Positions 45,554 to 53,234 of a stretch of 63,435 nucleotides of DNA are shown here, piece after piece. The stretch comes from Eubacterium nodatum ATCC 33099 (GTDB lineage: Bacteria > Bacillota > Clostridia > Peptostreptococcales > Anaerovoracaceae). Each line of letters begins with the position of its first letter. Within the stretch, counting starts at the first letter, position 1. The DNA is taken from positions 1 to 63,435 of the forward strand of contig AZKM01000020.1 in NCBI GenBank assembly GCA_000510425.1, given 5' to 3'. Both the position numbers and the translations under genes were made by a program. The notes under the pieces were generated by a model that was not told the origin of the DNA, did no database searches, and saw only the letters and a list, made by a program, of their open reading frames with translations.

Positions 45554-46753
45554 TTACTCTATATTTCCGTCAAGCCCCTTTGCTTTCATTACATCAAAAA
45601 AATCAGGATAAGATTTTGCCACAGCAGCTTTTCCCTCTATTATAACTTTTTTATCTGAAATCAAAGACGCTATTGCCTCCATCATAACGATTCTATGGTC
45701 ATTAAAGGATTCCACACGTCCTCCTTTCAAATTTCCGCCGGCAAGTCCTTTTATGATAAGTTCATCCTTCTTCTCTCTAACTTTGCCGCCAAGTGTTTTG
45801 AGTGTCTTTGCAATCGCCCTCAGCCTGTCGCTTTCTTTGAGTCTCAGCCTTGCCGCATTCTTTAGATGTGTTTTTCCGCAGGCGGCTGCTGCCAGCAGTG
45901 CTACAGCAGGTCCAAGATCAGGAATCTGCGATAAGTCCACATCACATCCCTGAAGCTTTGAAGGAAAGACAGTTACCGAAGCATCTCCTTCTGTTACCTC
46001 GGCACCGAAGTTTTTCAGTATTTCTACAATTTCTTTATCACCTTGTGCCGAGCTTAAATTAAGACCCGATACAGTAATTTTTTCTCTTCCGATAGCACCG
46101 GCACAAAGCCAGAAGGCTGCAGCCGACCAGTCACCCTCAACATGAAATTCCCCGGGTCCGTTAAATATCTGTTTATATGGAATTTCATAGGCAATTCCCG
46201 ACTTTGTCACTTTTTTTATCCAAACAATGTCATATTTTGCTAACACATCTAAAGTCATATCCACATAGGAGGCAGATTCTAATTCACCTTCAATTTCAAT
46301 TCTGCTGTTTCCCTCCAGTAACGGAAGTGCCATCATCAGCCCGCTTATGTACTGGGAGGACACCTTTCCGGAAATCTTAAAATCTCCCGTAGTCAGCTTT
46401 CCCTCAATGACAATGGGATTCTCTCCTTTAGGACTTAACCTGCAGCCGTGTTTTTCCAATTCTTCATATAGGGGTGATAAAGGTCTTTGGGGAAGTTTCC
46501 CCTCAGCCATAAAAATCCCCTTTCGTCCGAGAGCTGCAAATACAGGTAACAAAAAACGCAAAGTAGAGCCACTCTCTCCGCATGCCAACAAAGTTCCGCC
46601 ATTTTTCAAAACATCTACACAGGATTTGGTAGCTAAAATATCCTTTGACGGAAAATCACAGACCACTCTGCTTTCATTTTTCGATAAAGCGGCACAGATA
46701 AGTGCCCTATGTGCATAGGATTTAGATGGTATGATCTCAATATTTATACTCAA
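45554..46753 (-). CDS. aroA: 3-phosphoshikimate 1-carboxyvinyltransferase
   Basis: A 399-residue EPSP synthase. Seen: SKSYAHRALICAALS, ACGESGSTLRFLLPVFAALG, SSQYISGLMMALPLL, GDWSAAAFWLCAGAI and LRLKESDRLRAIAKTLKTLG. Signature segments FNDHRIVMMEAIASL and KSYPDFFDVM near the end are intact. The TLRFL and SGLMMAL region could be used to place it among glyphosate-sensitive or -tolerant classes; I do not assign one. It follows tyrA by 3 bases. Confidence 0.97.
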   Translation of the reverse strand: MSINIEIIPSKSYAHRALICAALSKNESRVVCDFPSKDILATKSCVDVLKNGGTLLACGESGSTLRFLLPVFAALGRKGIFMAEGKLPQRPLSPLYEELEKHGCRLSPKGENPIVIEGKLTTGDFKISGKVSSQYISGLMMALPLLEGNSRIEIEGELESASYVDMTLDVLAKYDIVWIKKVTKSGIAYEIPYKQIFNGPGEFHVEGDWSAAAFWLCAGAIGREKITVSGLNLSSAQGDKEIVEILKNFGAEVTEGDASVTVFPSKLQGCDVDLSQIPDLGPAVALLAAAACGKTHLKNAARLRLKESDRLRAIAKTLKTLGGKVREKKDELIIKGLAGGNLKGGRVESFNDHRIVMMEAIASLISDKKVIIEGKAAVAKSYPDFFDVMKAKGLDGNIE

Positions 46754-46756
46754 AGT

Positions 46757-47620
46757 TTATTCTCCGTTTAACTGAGCAGGTCCGCATTTTTCCAAGACCT
46801 TGAGTTTCGCCTTCTTCCCCTCGGAGAGCAAAGACTCAAGTTCACTACGGTCACCGGCCTCAATCGCTTCTTCATACTGCTTAAGCTTATTTACTAATCC
46901 TTTTATCTCATACAACAAATTCTCTTTATTCTCTAAAAAAAGTTCTGACCACATATGTTCATCCAGATATGCAACCCTTGTAAAATCCTGATAACTCCCG
47001 GCAGAAATCATCTGGCTGTCTGTCAAAGCCGTTTCACTTTTTATGAATGCATTGGAAATTATATGGGGCATTTGTGAGGTAAAGGCTATAACCTTATCAT
47101 GGTTTCTTCCTGTTGTAATTCCCACCCTTCCAAAGCCTGCAAGCATAAGCATGCCTTTCACTCTCATTAAAAGCTCCATGTCGCAGGCAGTTTCGGGAAC
47201 CAGTATGAACGGTGCGTTTCTGAAAAGATCCTTGGAACTGTTTTTAAATCCGCCTTTCTCTTTTCCTGCCATAGGATGTCCCCCGATAAAAGTCAGTCCG
47301 TATTTCTTTGCCACAGGAAAACATTCTCTGCACACAAACTCCTTGGTTCCGCAACAATCTATTATAACCGTATTTGGGGAAAGAAGAGGACTTTTCTCTC
47401 TAAACCATTCTATCGCTTTTTTGGGGGTTATTGCAACCAAAATTAAATCACATAACTTCATATTATCATCATCAAGCTTTTCATCTATAGCTCCTGCAAT
47501 TTGGGCATAATCTAATGTGATATTATCTGAATCATAACCCAAAACCGTTGCCCCCACTTCCTTATACGCCTTTGCAAGGGAACCGCCTATCAGTCCTAAA
47601 CCTATTATTCCGATTTTCAT
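46757..47620 (-). CDS. tyrA: Prephenate dehydrogenase
   Basis: A 287-residue NAD(P)-dependent TyrA producing 4-hydroxyphenylpyruvate from prephenate. N-terminal Rossmann fold IGIIGLGLIGGSLAKAYKEV, then GGHPMAGKEKGGFKNSS with the catalytic His, and the helical C-terminal half with TSQMPHIISNAFI and ISAGSYQDFTRVA. It lacks an ACT domain, so Tyr feedback would act elsewhere. Its ATG overlaps the aroF stop (ATGA), so these are coupled. Confidence 0.95.
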   Translation of the reverse strand: MKIGIIGLGLIGGSLAKAYKEVGATVLGYDSDNITLDYAQIAGAIDEKLDDDNMKLCDLILVAITPKKAIEWFREKSPLLSPNTVIIDCCGTKEFVCRECFPVAKKYGLTFIGGHPMAGKEKGGFKNSSKDLFRNAPFILVPETACDMELLMRVKGMLMLAGFGRVGITTGRNHDKVIAFTSQMPHIISNAFIKSETALTDSQMISAGSYQDFTRVAYLDEHMWSELFLENKENLLYEIKGLVNKLKQYEEAIEAGDRSELESLLSEGKKAKLKVLEKCGPAQLNGE

Positions 47621-48619
47621 TTCAGCACCTCTCTAACCTTTAGAATTTTTTTCATGGTATCATCGAACTGCACCGGTGTCAGAGACTGGGCTCCGTCACA
47701 CAAAGCCATAGGCGGATTATTATGAACCTCAATCATAATGCCGTCTGCTCCGCCTGCCGTTGCCGCCACAGCCATAGGCTCAACCAAATTGGAATGACCT
47801 GTTGCATGGCTGGGATCTACTATCACCGGAAGATGGGTCAAATTATGCAAAACAGGAATTACAGATAAATCCAAAGTATTTCTGGTGTAAGTTTCAAAGG
47901 TTCGTATTCCCCTTTCGCATAAAATAATATCCTCGTTTCCTCCACTCATTATATACTCTGCACTCATCAGCAGTTCTTTAATAGTGTTTGCAAGTCCCCT
48001 CTTCAGCAAAACAGGTTTCTTGATTTTTCCAAGTTCCTTCAGAAGTTCAAAGTTCTGCATATTTCTTGCTCCAACCTGAATCACATCTATGTCCTCAAAT
48101 AAATCCAGATGATCCTGATTCATTATTTCTGTCACAATCGGAAGCCCTGTTACCTTTTTTGCCTCCAGCAAAAGTCTAAGCCCTTCCGCCTTCAGCCCCT
48201 GAAAATCATAGGGTGATGTTCTGGGTTTAAAAGCACCGCCTCGAAGCATCGTTGCACCCGATTTTTTTACAGCCTCTGCAACCTCAATAATCTGCTCTTG
48301 TGTTTCCACCGAACAAGGTCCCGCAATTACGGCAAAATGACCTCCTCCGATTTTGCTGCCGGAAACATCAATTACAGAATCCTCCGGATGAAATTTTCTG
48401 TTGGCCTTTTTAAAAGGCTCTGAAATTTCCGCAACATTGTCAACTATATCCAAAAGCTCCAGCATCTCCACGTCTATGCAGGATGTATCCCCAATAAGTC
48501 CGAGAACCACTTGATTATCATTTTCATATTCATGGACACGAAGTCCCTGCTCCTCAAACCAGTGTATAAGCATCAGCTTCTGTTCTTTTGATGTACCTGC
48601 CTTCAAAACTGTAACCATA
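47617..48619 (-). CDS. aroF: 3-deoxy-7-phosphoheptulonate synthase, AroF type I-beta
   Basis: A 333-residue DAHP synthase. An N-terminal ferredoxin-like regulatory domain (TVLKAGTSKEQKLMLIHWFE) precedes the barrel: HFAVIAGPCSVETQEQI, MLRGGAFKPRTSPYDFQG, VQVGARNMQNFELLKELGK, LLKRGLANTIKELLMSAEYI and the metal site DPSHATGHSNLVEPM. In Thermotoga-type enzymes the extra domain mediates Tyr/Phe inhibition. I chose ATG 48619, right after GGAGGTAATT; an upstream frame reaching 48729 is the attenuator region. It begins the aro operon. Confidence 0.95.
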
Positions 48620-48646
48620 ATTACCTCCAAATCTAAGAAATTCATT

Positions 48647-48679
48647 AAAAAAGTCCCTACAACATCTGCTGTAAGGACT
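48647..48679 (-). terminator. Attenuator terminator in the aroF leader
   Basis: On the minus strand, AGTCCTTACA pairs with TGTAGGGACT (10 bp, one wobble), followed by six T residues, ending 28 bases before the aroF ATG. An alternative pairing is visible: TTGCTGTA (48729-48722, inside the last third of the leader peptide) can pair with TACAGCAG (48673-48666), which overlaps the 5' arm and loop and would block the terminator. Confidence 0.85.
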
Positions 48680-48707
48680 GCCGAATTCCATGTTTTATAA
48701 AGAAAAT

Positions 48708-48800
48708 CTAAAGAATCTCTGTACAGCAAAATGCCTTTTCTTCATTAAATAAGAAAAAGTCGTAATAATAGTATTCTGCTGCATAAAACAAATTCTTCAT
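48708..48800 (-). CDS. Tyr/Phe-rich leader peptide of the aro operon
   Basis: A 30-residue frame with its own GGAG-type ribosome site and ATG (48800), stopping at TAG 48708-48710. Its middle reads EYYYYDFFLF and the start has another F-Y pair; in total 5 Tyr and 5 Phe in 30 residues. Scarcity of charged tRNA(Tyr) or tRNA(Phe) would stall the ribosome here, free the TTGCTGTA segment to form the antiterminator, and allow aroF reading. Full translation to the stop would cover that segment and favour the terminator. This is the classical attenuation design; it is inferred from sequence only. Confidence 0.85.
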   Translation of the reverse strand: MKNLFYAAEYYYYDFFLFNEEKAFCCTEIL

Positions 48801-48861
48801 TTCATTTCTCCACTTTGATTTATAGACCTACACTAACACACTTTAATTTCATTTTCAAGAC

Positions 48862-48890
48862 TTTATATTGTTTTTTTATAATTTAAACAA
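48862..48890 (-). promoter_or_regulatory. Likely promoter of the aro operon
   Basis: On the minus strand TTGTTT (48890-48885) and TATAAA (48867-48862) are 17 bases apart. Transcription would start about 50 bases upstream of the leader peptide ATG. The plus-strand promoter for the acyl-CoA synthetase (TATAAT at 48974-48979) lies on the other side of this region. Confidence 0.55.
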
Positions 48891-49018
48891 TACTTTTTTT
48901 ATTTTTTGTTTTTTGAAAACAAATTTATATTTTTTATCAAAAAAATTTTACACCTAACTAATCTAAATTATGTTATAATTTACATGCTTATATGCAAAAT
49001 AAAGTGATTGGAGAATCT

Positions 49019-50761
49019 ATGGAAAACAAAGTTATATCGGTACCCGGGCTAACGCCTGTATACCCTGCAACAAGACATGAAAACTTCAGGGCTTTGATCG
49101 ATTTTGCCGAATCAAATTATGGCAACAGGGATGCTTTTATCTTAAAGATAAGGAAGGCTAAGGGTGGAAAACCGGCAGAGTACGACCATATCTCATATAA
49201 AAAATTTAAGTATCATATAGATGCTTTTGGAACGGGTCTAATTAAATCCGGATTAGTCGGAAAGCGTTTTGCAATTATAGGAAAAAACAGCTATAAATGG
49301 CTTGTTTCATATTATGCAGTTCTCTGCGGTCTCGGCGTATGTGTTCCGCTGGACAAGGGACTTCCCTACGAGGAAGTAAAAACCTCACTGATAAAAAGCA
49401 AGTCTGATATTCTAATATTTGACGAAGAGCATAAAGAACTTGCCGCAGAAATCAAGAAGTCCGGAATCACTGATATTTCAACATTTATATGTATGGAAGA
49501 TATTAAAGGCTATGAAACCTTTTCCTGGATTCTTCACAAGGGAGAGAAGGCATTACAAAGCGGCGATGACAGTTTTAGCAAATTGCCTATCAATCCCCAT
49601 GCCATAAGCATCCTGCTTTTCACCTCAGGAACGACCAGCAATGCAAAGGCAGTTATGCTCTCTCAATTCAATATTCTGGAAAACATATACTCCCTTGAGC
49701 AGGTTGAAGATATTAGAACGGGCGATGTGAATATGGCTTTTCTGCCTTTCCACCACACTTTCGGCTCTACCGGGCAGACGCTTATGCTTGCAAGAGGAGT
49801 CACCACAACATTCTGTGACGGCTTAAAGTATATACAGAAAAATATGGTTGAATACAAGGTCTCAATATTCATCTGTGTTCCCCTTTTAATCGAAGCTATG
49901 TACAAAAAACTTTTAACGGGAATCAAGAAAAAAAATAAAGAAAAATCCTTTGCAAGAGGACTGAAAATCTCAAAATTTTTTCTAAAATATAATATAGATA
50001 TAAGACGAAGGATTTTTTCTAAAATAATAGGAGAATTCGGCGGTGCCCTCAGATTCATCATAAGCGGCGCTTCTCCCCTGGACCCTAAGGTTATAAAAGG
50101 TTTTGAAGAAATCGGAATAAATCTGGTGCAGGGATACGGAATGACAGAGGCTTCACCTGTTTTAGCCGCCGAAAATCCCGAGACGAGACGAGCCGGTTCC
50201 ATCGGCAAAGCCATGCCGGGTGTTTCCCTTAAGATTATCAACTCAAACGATTACGGCACGGGTGAACTTGTAGCTAAAGGAAGCAATATTATGGCAGGTT
50301 ATTATGAAGACCCGAAAGCAACTTCGGAAGCTCTGATTGGCGGTTGGCTCCACACCGGAGATCTTGCGGAAATAGACAGCGATGGTTTTATTTTTCTAAG
50401 AGGACGAGCTAAAAATGTTATCGTCTTAAAGAATGGCAAAAATATATACCCTGAAGAAGTAGAAACTTTGATTTCCGGTCTTCCGTATGTAAAAGAAAGT
50501 CTGGTTTTCGGTAAACCCAGACATAAAGACGGTGATGCAAAAGATCTCATACTGTGTGCTAAGATCGTATATGATAAAGATTATTTCAAGTCAGATTTCG
50601 GAGCTTTGGATCGTGACAAGATTCAACACATTATAGAAAATGACATTGATAAGCTGTCTGACAGTCTTCCATCTTATAAAAGAATTCATCGTATATCCGT
50701 CACCGATAAGGAAATGATTAAAACTACAACCGGAAAAGTAAAAAGGTATGTGGAGCAGTAA
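49019..50761 (+). CDS. AMP-binding acyl-CoA synthetase-like protein
   Basis: A 580-residue adenylate-forming enzyme. The P-loop-like ILLFTSGTTSNAKAVMLSQ is the AMP-binding signature; further on come GYGMTEASPVLAAENP, WLHTGDLAEIDSDGFIFLRG and a C-terminal Lys in TGKVKRYVEQ. This pattern fits long-chain fatty acid-CoA ligases (FadD-like), here without an evident transmembrane segment. I chose ATG 49019, which has GGAG upstream, over the frame start at 48992. Substrate length is not readable from sequence. Confidence 0.88.
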   Translation: MENKVISVPGLTPVYPATRHENFRALIDFAESNYGNRDAFILKIRKAKGGKPAEYDHISYKKFKYHIDAFGTGLIKSGLVGKRFAIIGKNSYKWLVSYYAVLCGLGVCVPLDKGLPYEEVKTSLIKSKSDILIFDEEHKELAAEIKKSGITDISTFICMEDIKGYETFSWILHKGEKALQSGDDSFSKLPINPHAISILLFTSGTTSNAKAVMLSQFNILENIYSLEQVEDIRTGDVNMAFLPFHHTFGSTGQTLMLARGVTTTFCDGLKYIQKNMVEYKVSIFICVPLLIEAMYKKLLTGIKKKNKEKSFARGLKISKFFLKYNIDIRRRIFSKIIGEFGGALRFIISGASPLDPKVIKGFEEIGINLVQGYGMTEASPVLAAENPETRRAGSIGKAMPGVSLKIINSNDYGTGELVAKGSNIMAGYYEDPKATSEALIGGWLHTGDLAEIDSDGFIFLRGRAKNVIVLKNGKNIYPEEVETLISGLPYVKESLVFGKPRHKDGDAKDLILCAKIVYDKDYFKSDFGALDRDKIQHIIENDIDKLSDSLPSYKRIHRISVTDKEMIKTTTGKVKRYVEQ

Positions 50762-50912
50762 AACAGACTTTTTTGAATGGGGTATGTGAAGCTTTTCCAT
50801 AAATCAGCCTGATAGGTAAGTTTCAGCAGGTATCTCCCCTGAAATCGAAAACATCCACTCTAGAAATCCACTTTAGGTATAATATAACAAAATCATCAAT
50901 ATATAATAAAAG

Positions 50913-50942
50913 AAAGTCACTCCTTTGGGATTGGCTTTCTTT
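50913..50942. terminator. Terminator between convergent genes
   Basis: AAAGTCACTCC and GGATTGGCTTTC around a TTTG loop form an imperfect stem followed by T-rich sequence, between the plus-strand acyl-CoA synthetase and the minus-strand DUF134-NifX gene. Confidence 0.6.
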
Positions 50943-50956
50943 GTCATATAAAATAT

Positions 50957-51835
50957 TTACTTATTTTTGCGGTGCGGACATTTCCCTTCATTGCTGTTAC
51001 TCCCGTGACTGTGTCCTTGACTTCCGCAGCCATGTCCTTCCCTGTGGCTATGACCGTGTCCCTTACATCCGTGATTTTCACCATGACTGTGCCCCTGTTC
51101 TCCGCAGCTGTGCCCTTCTCCGTGACTATGGTGATCACAGTTAGCCTGCGTATTCTGAATCAGGTTTCCTTCCAGATATGACTGCAGGACTGCATCTGCC
51201 TCGCCTTTATTTCCTGCATAAACTTCAATACCTGCATCTGATAGGGCATTTATGGCTCCTCCGCCAATACCTCCACATATAATTGTTTCCACTTCAAGGT
51301 TCTGAAGTACAGCTGCAAGTGCACCGTGCCCCTGTCCATTAGTACTTACAACTTCTGAACTGATACATTTTCCATCTTCAATAGTATAAACCTTAAAATT
51401 TTCTGTATGACCAAAATGCTGAAAAACATTTCCGTTATCATAAGTAACTGCTACTCTCATTTGATTCTCTCCTTTTCTATTCAATCCTTCAGTAATATTA
51501 TATTCTTGGGATTTCATACCTGTCTTACATGTAGTAATATCTTTCTCTGAGATCACCTCATAATCTCCGCCTGAAATATGCAGCCTTTTCCCTGTAACCA
51601 GACATTCTGCAACCTTAAATCTCGCCCTGTCATACATCTGTGTAACGGTAGTTCTGGCAACTCCCATCTTCTCGGCACATTCAGCCTGAGTACTATTCTC
51701 AAAGTCAATTAACCTAATAGTTTCATATTCATCAACAGTAAGAAAAATATCATCTCCTGAGGCTTCTCCATCCGGAGTAAAGCAACAATACTCCGGCTCC
51801 ATCAAAATTCTTCTACATTTCCTCGGTCTTGCCAT
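50957..51835 (-). CDS. DUF134 HTH-NifX fusion with His/Cys-rich tail
   Basis: A 292-residue fusion. Residues about 1-100 are a DUF134 domain (MARPRKCRRILMEPEYCCFT, DEYETIRLIDFENSTQAECAEKMGVARTTVTQMYDRARFKVAE, a helix-turn-helix). Residues about 125-225 are a NifX/NifB-type FeMo-cofactor-binding domain (RVAVTYDNGNVFQHFGHTE, IICGGIGGGAINAL). The last 65 residues are repeats of GHSHG/GHGC type, a metal-binding tail. These two domains are usually separate genes. An internal ATG 51460 with its own AGGAGAG site could also yield the second domain alone. A regulator or metal-binding role is inferred. Confidence 0.85.
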   Translation of the reverse strand: MARPRKCRRILMEPEYCCFTPDGEASGDDIFLTVDEYETIRLIDFENSTQAECAEKMGVARTTVTQMYDRARFKVAECLVTGKRLHISGGDYEVISEKDITTCKTGMKSQEYNITEGLNRKGENQMRVAVTYDNGNVFQHFGHTENFKVYTIEDGKCISSEVVSTNGQGHGALAAVLQNLEVETIICGGIGGGAINALSDAGIEVYAGNKGEADAVLQSYLEGNLIQNTQANCDHHSHGEGHSCGEQGHSHGENHGCKGHGHSHREGHGCGSQGHSHGSNSNEGKCPHRKNK

Positions 51836-51847
51836 AACCCCTCCTTT

Positions 51848-51895
51848 ATTGACATATGTCAATAACATTATAAGGTCAAACCTACTATATGTCAA
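51848..51895 (-). promoter_or_regulatory. Consensus promoter with palindromic operator
   Basis: On the minus strand TTGACA (51895-51890) and TATAAT (51872-51867) are 17 bases apart, a perfect sigma-A promoter. Immediately downstream (51848-51863) lies the perfect 16-bp palindrome ATTGACATATGTCAAT, and a half copy (TTGACATAT) overlaps the -35. This is likely the binding site of a regulator, possibly the HTH domain of the gene itself. Confidence 0.8.
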
Positions 51896-51960
51896 CTACT
51901 CTTTAAAAAGTAAATTAAATCTGAAACTATTTCGCTTTTATTTACTGCCGAATGTTTTCA

Positions 51961-52890
51961 TTATTCATTAAATAAAGGCGTAGATAGATACCTATCACCG
52001 GTATCCGGAAGCAAGACAACTATGTTTTTCCCCTCTGCTTCCGGGCGTTCTGCAATATCTACAGCAGCTTTTAACGCAGCTCCGGAGGAAATTCCCACCA
52101 GAAAACCCTCACATCTGCCTATTAGCTTTCCATATTTAAAGGCATCTTCACCTGATACGGTAAGCACCTCATCGCAAATCTCCGTGTTAAGGGTTTTGGG
52201 TATAAAGCCTGCACCAATACCTTGAATTTCATGATATCCTGCTTTCCCCTCTGAAAGGATCGGTGAACCTGTGGGTTCAACTGCAATGATTTTTACAGAA
52301 GGATTTTTTTCTTTTAAATATTTCCCCGTTCCCGATATCGTACCGCCGGTTCCGATTCCGGAAATAAAATAGTCCACATTTCCCTCTGTATCCTCATATA
52401 TTTCCGGTCCGGTGCTTTCATAATGTGCCCTTGGATTTGACGGATTGGTGAATTGCCCCGGAATAAAGCTGTCCGGTGTATTTTCAGCAATCTCCTCCGC
52501 CTTTTCAATAGCACCTTGCATTCCTTTGCTTCCTTCTGATAATACTATTTTGGCACCGTAAGCCTTCATAATCTGTCTTCGCTCAACAGACATCGTATCC
52601 GGCATTACAATTATAACTTTATATCCCCTTGCACCGGCAACCGAGGCAAGTCCTATTCCGGTATTTCCCGATGTGGGTTCAATAATTACAGAATTCTTAT
52701 TCAATTTACCGCTTTTTTCCGCATCATCCAGCATCTTCTTGGCTATGCGGTCTTTCACAGAACCGGCAGGATTTAAAAACTCTAATTTTGCTATTATGTG
52801 TGCTTTTAAACCTAACTCTCTCTCTATATTGGTAAGCTCAAGAAGTGGCGTTTGTCCCACAATTTGATCAACTGACTGATAAATTTTCAT
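51961..52890 (-). CDS. cysK: Cysteine synthase (O-acetylserine sulfhydrylase)
   Basis: A 309-residue PLP enzyme of the CysK type: the PLP Lys in NPAGSVKDRIAKKML, TSGNTGIGLASVAGARGYK, IVMPDTMSVERRQIMKAYGA and GIGTGGTISGTGKYLKEK. It makes cysteine from O-acetylserine and sulfide. It ends VLLPDTGDRYLSTPLF, a common family end. With the MetY-like enzyme it covers sulfide assimilation. It is a single gene with a following intergenic gap. Confidence 0.97.
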   Translation of the reverse strand: MKIYQSVDQIVGQTPLLELTNIERELGLKAHIIAKLEFLNPAGSVKDRIAKKMLDDAEKSGKLNKNSVIIEPTSGNTGIGLASVAGARGYKVIIVMPDTMSVERRQIMKAYGAKIVLSEGSKGMQGAIEKAEEIAENTPDSFIPGQFTNPSNPRAHYESTGPEIYEDTEGNVDYFISGIGTGGTISGTGKYLKEKNPSVKIIAVEPTGSPILSEGKAGYHEIQGIGAGFIPKTLNTEICDEVLTVSGEDAFKYGKLIGRCEGFLVGISSGAALKAAVDIAERPEAEGKNIVVLLPDTGDRYLSTPLFNE

Positions 52891-53129
52891 ATTTCTCCTC
52901 CCGATTCAGCATATTATGGTACTGACAATCTAAAAAATTCAACCAATCTAAGCCACTGTTTTAAGACACAGCGATATAAGATCACCGATAATCTGAGTTC
53001 TCATTGATGACCGGATTTTTACAGTCTAAAGATTGATTTATAGCAGGATTTTTTCTCTATTTAATGTATTATTTATACATCAATTTTTCATTTTAAAACA
53101 ATCGTGTAGTTCTGAAAGGAAAATTTCAA

Positions 53130-53189
53130 GGCTAAATTTAAAATAAAAACCTTGGCTAAATTTGACATTAAAAATAATACGAGTAGAAT
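53130..53189 (+). promoter_or_regulatory. Promoter and direct repeats upstream of the radical SAM gene
   Basis: TTGACA (53162-53167) and TAGAAT (53184-53189) are 16 bases apart. Just upstream, GGCTAAATTT occurs at 53130-53139 and 53154-53163, 24 bases apart, the second copy overlapping the -35 box. This suggests an activator or repressor site. The rest of the 344-base gap 52891-53234 shows nothing I can call. Confidence 0.55.
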
Positions 53190-53234
53190 AGGTTATATAA
53201 GATGTTTAGCGATTAATTTAAGGAGGGGGTTATA

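Noticed and set aside
45753..45953. Plus-strand frame with SLSLSLSLSL inside aroA
   Set aside because: It is an antisense shadow of the aroA KESDRLRAIAKTL region with no start signal.
48620..48800. T-box leader before aroF
   Set aside because: No T-box sequence or specifier stem was seen; the aromatic leader peptide and its alternative hairpins explain the region better.
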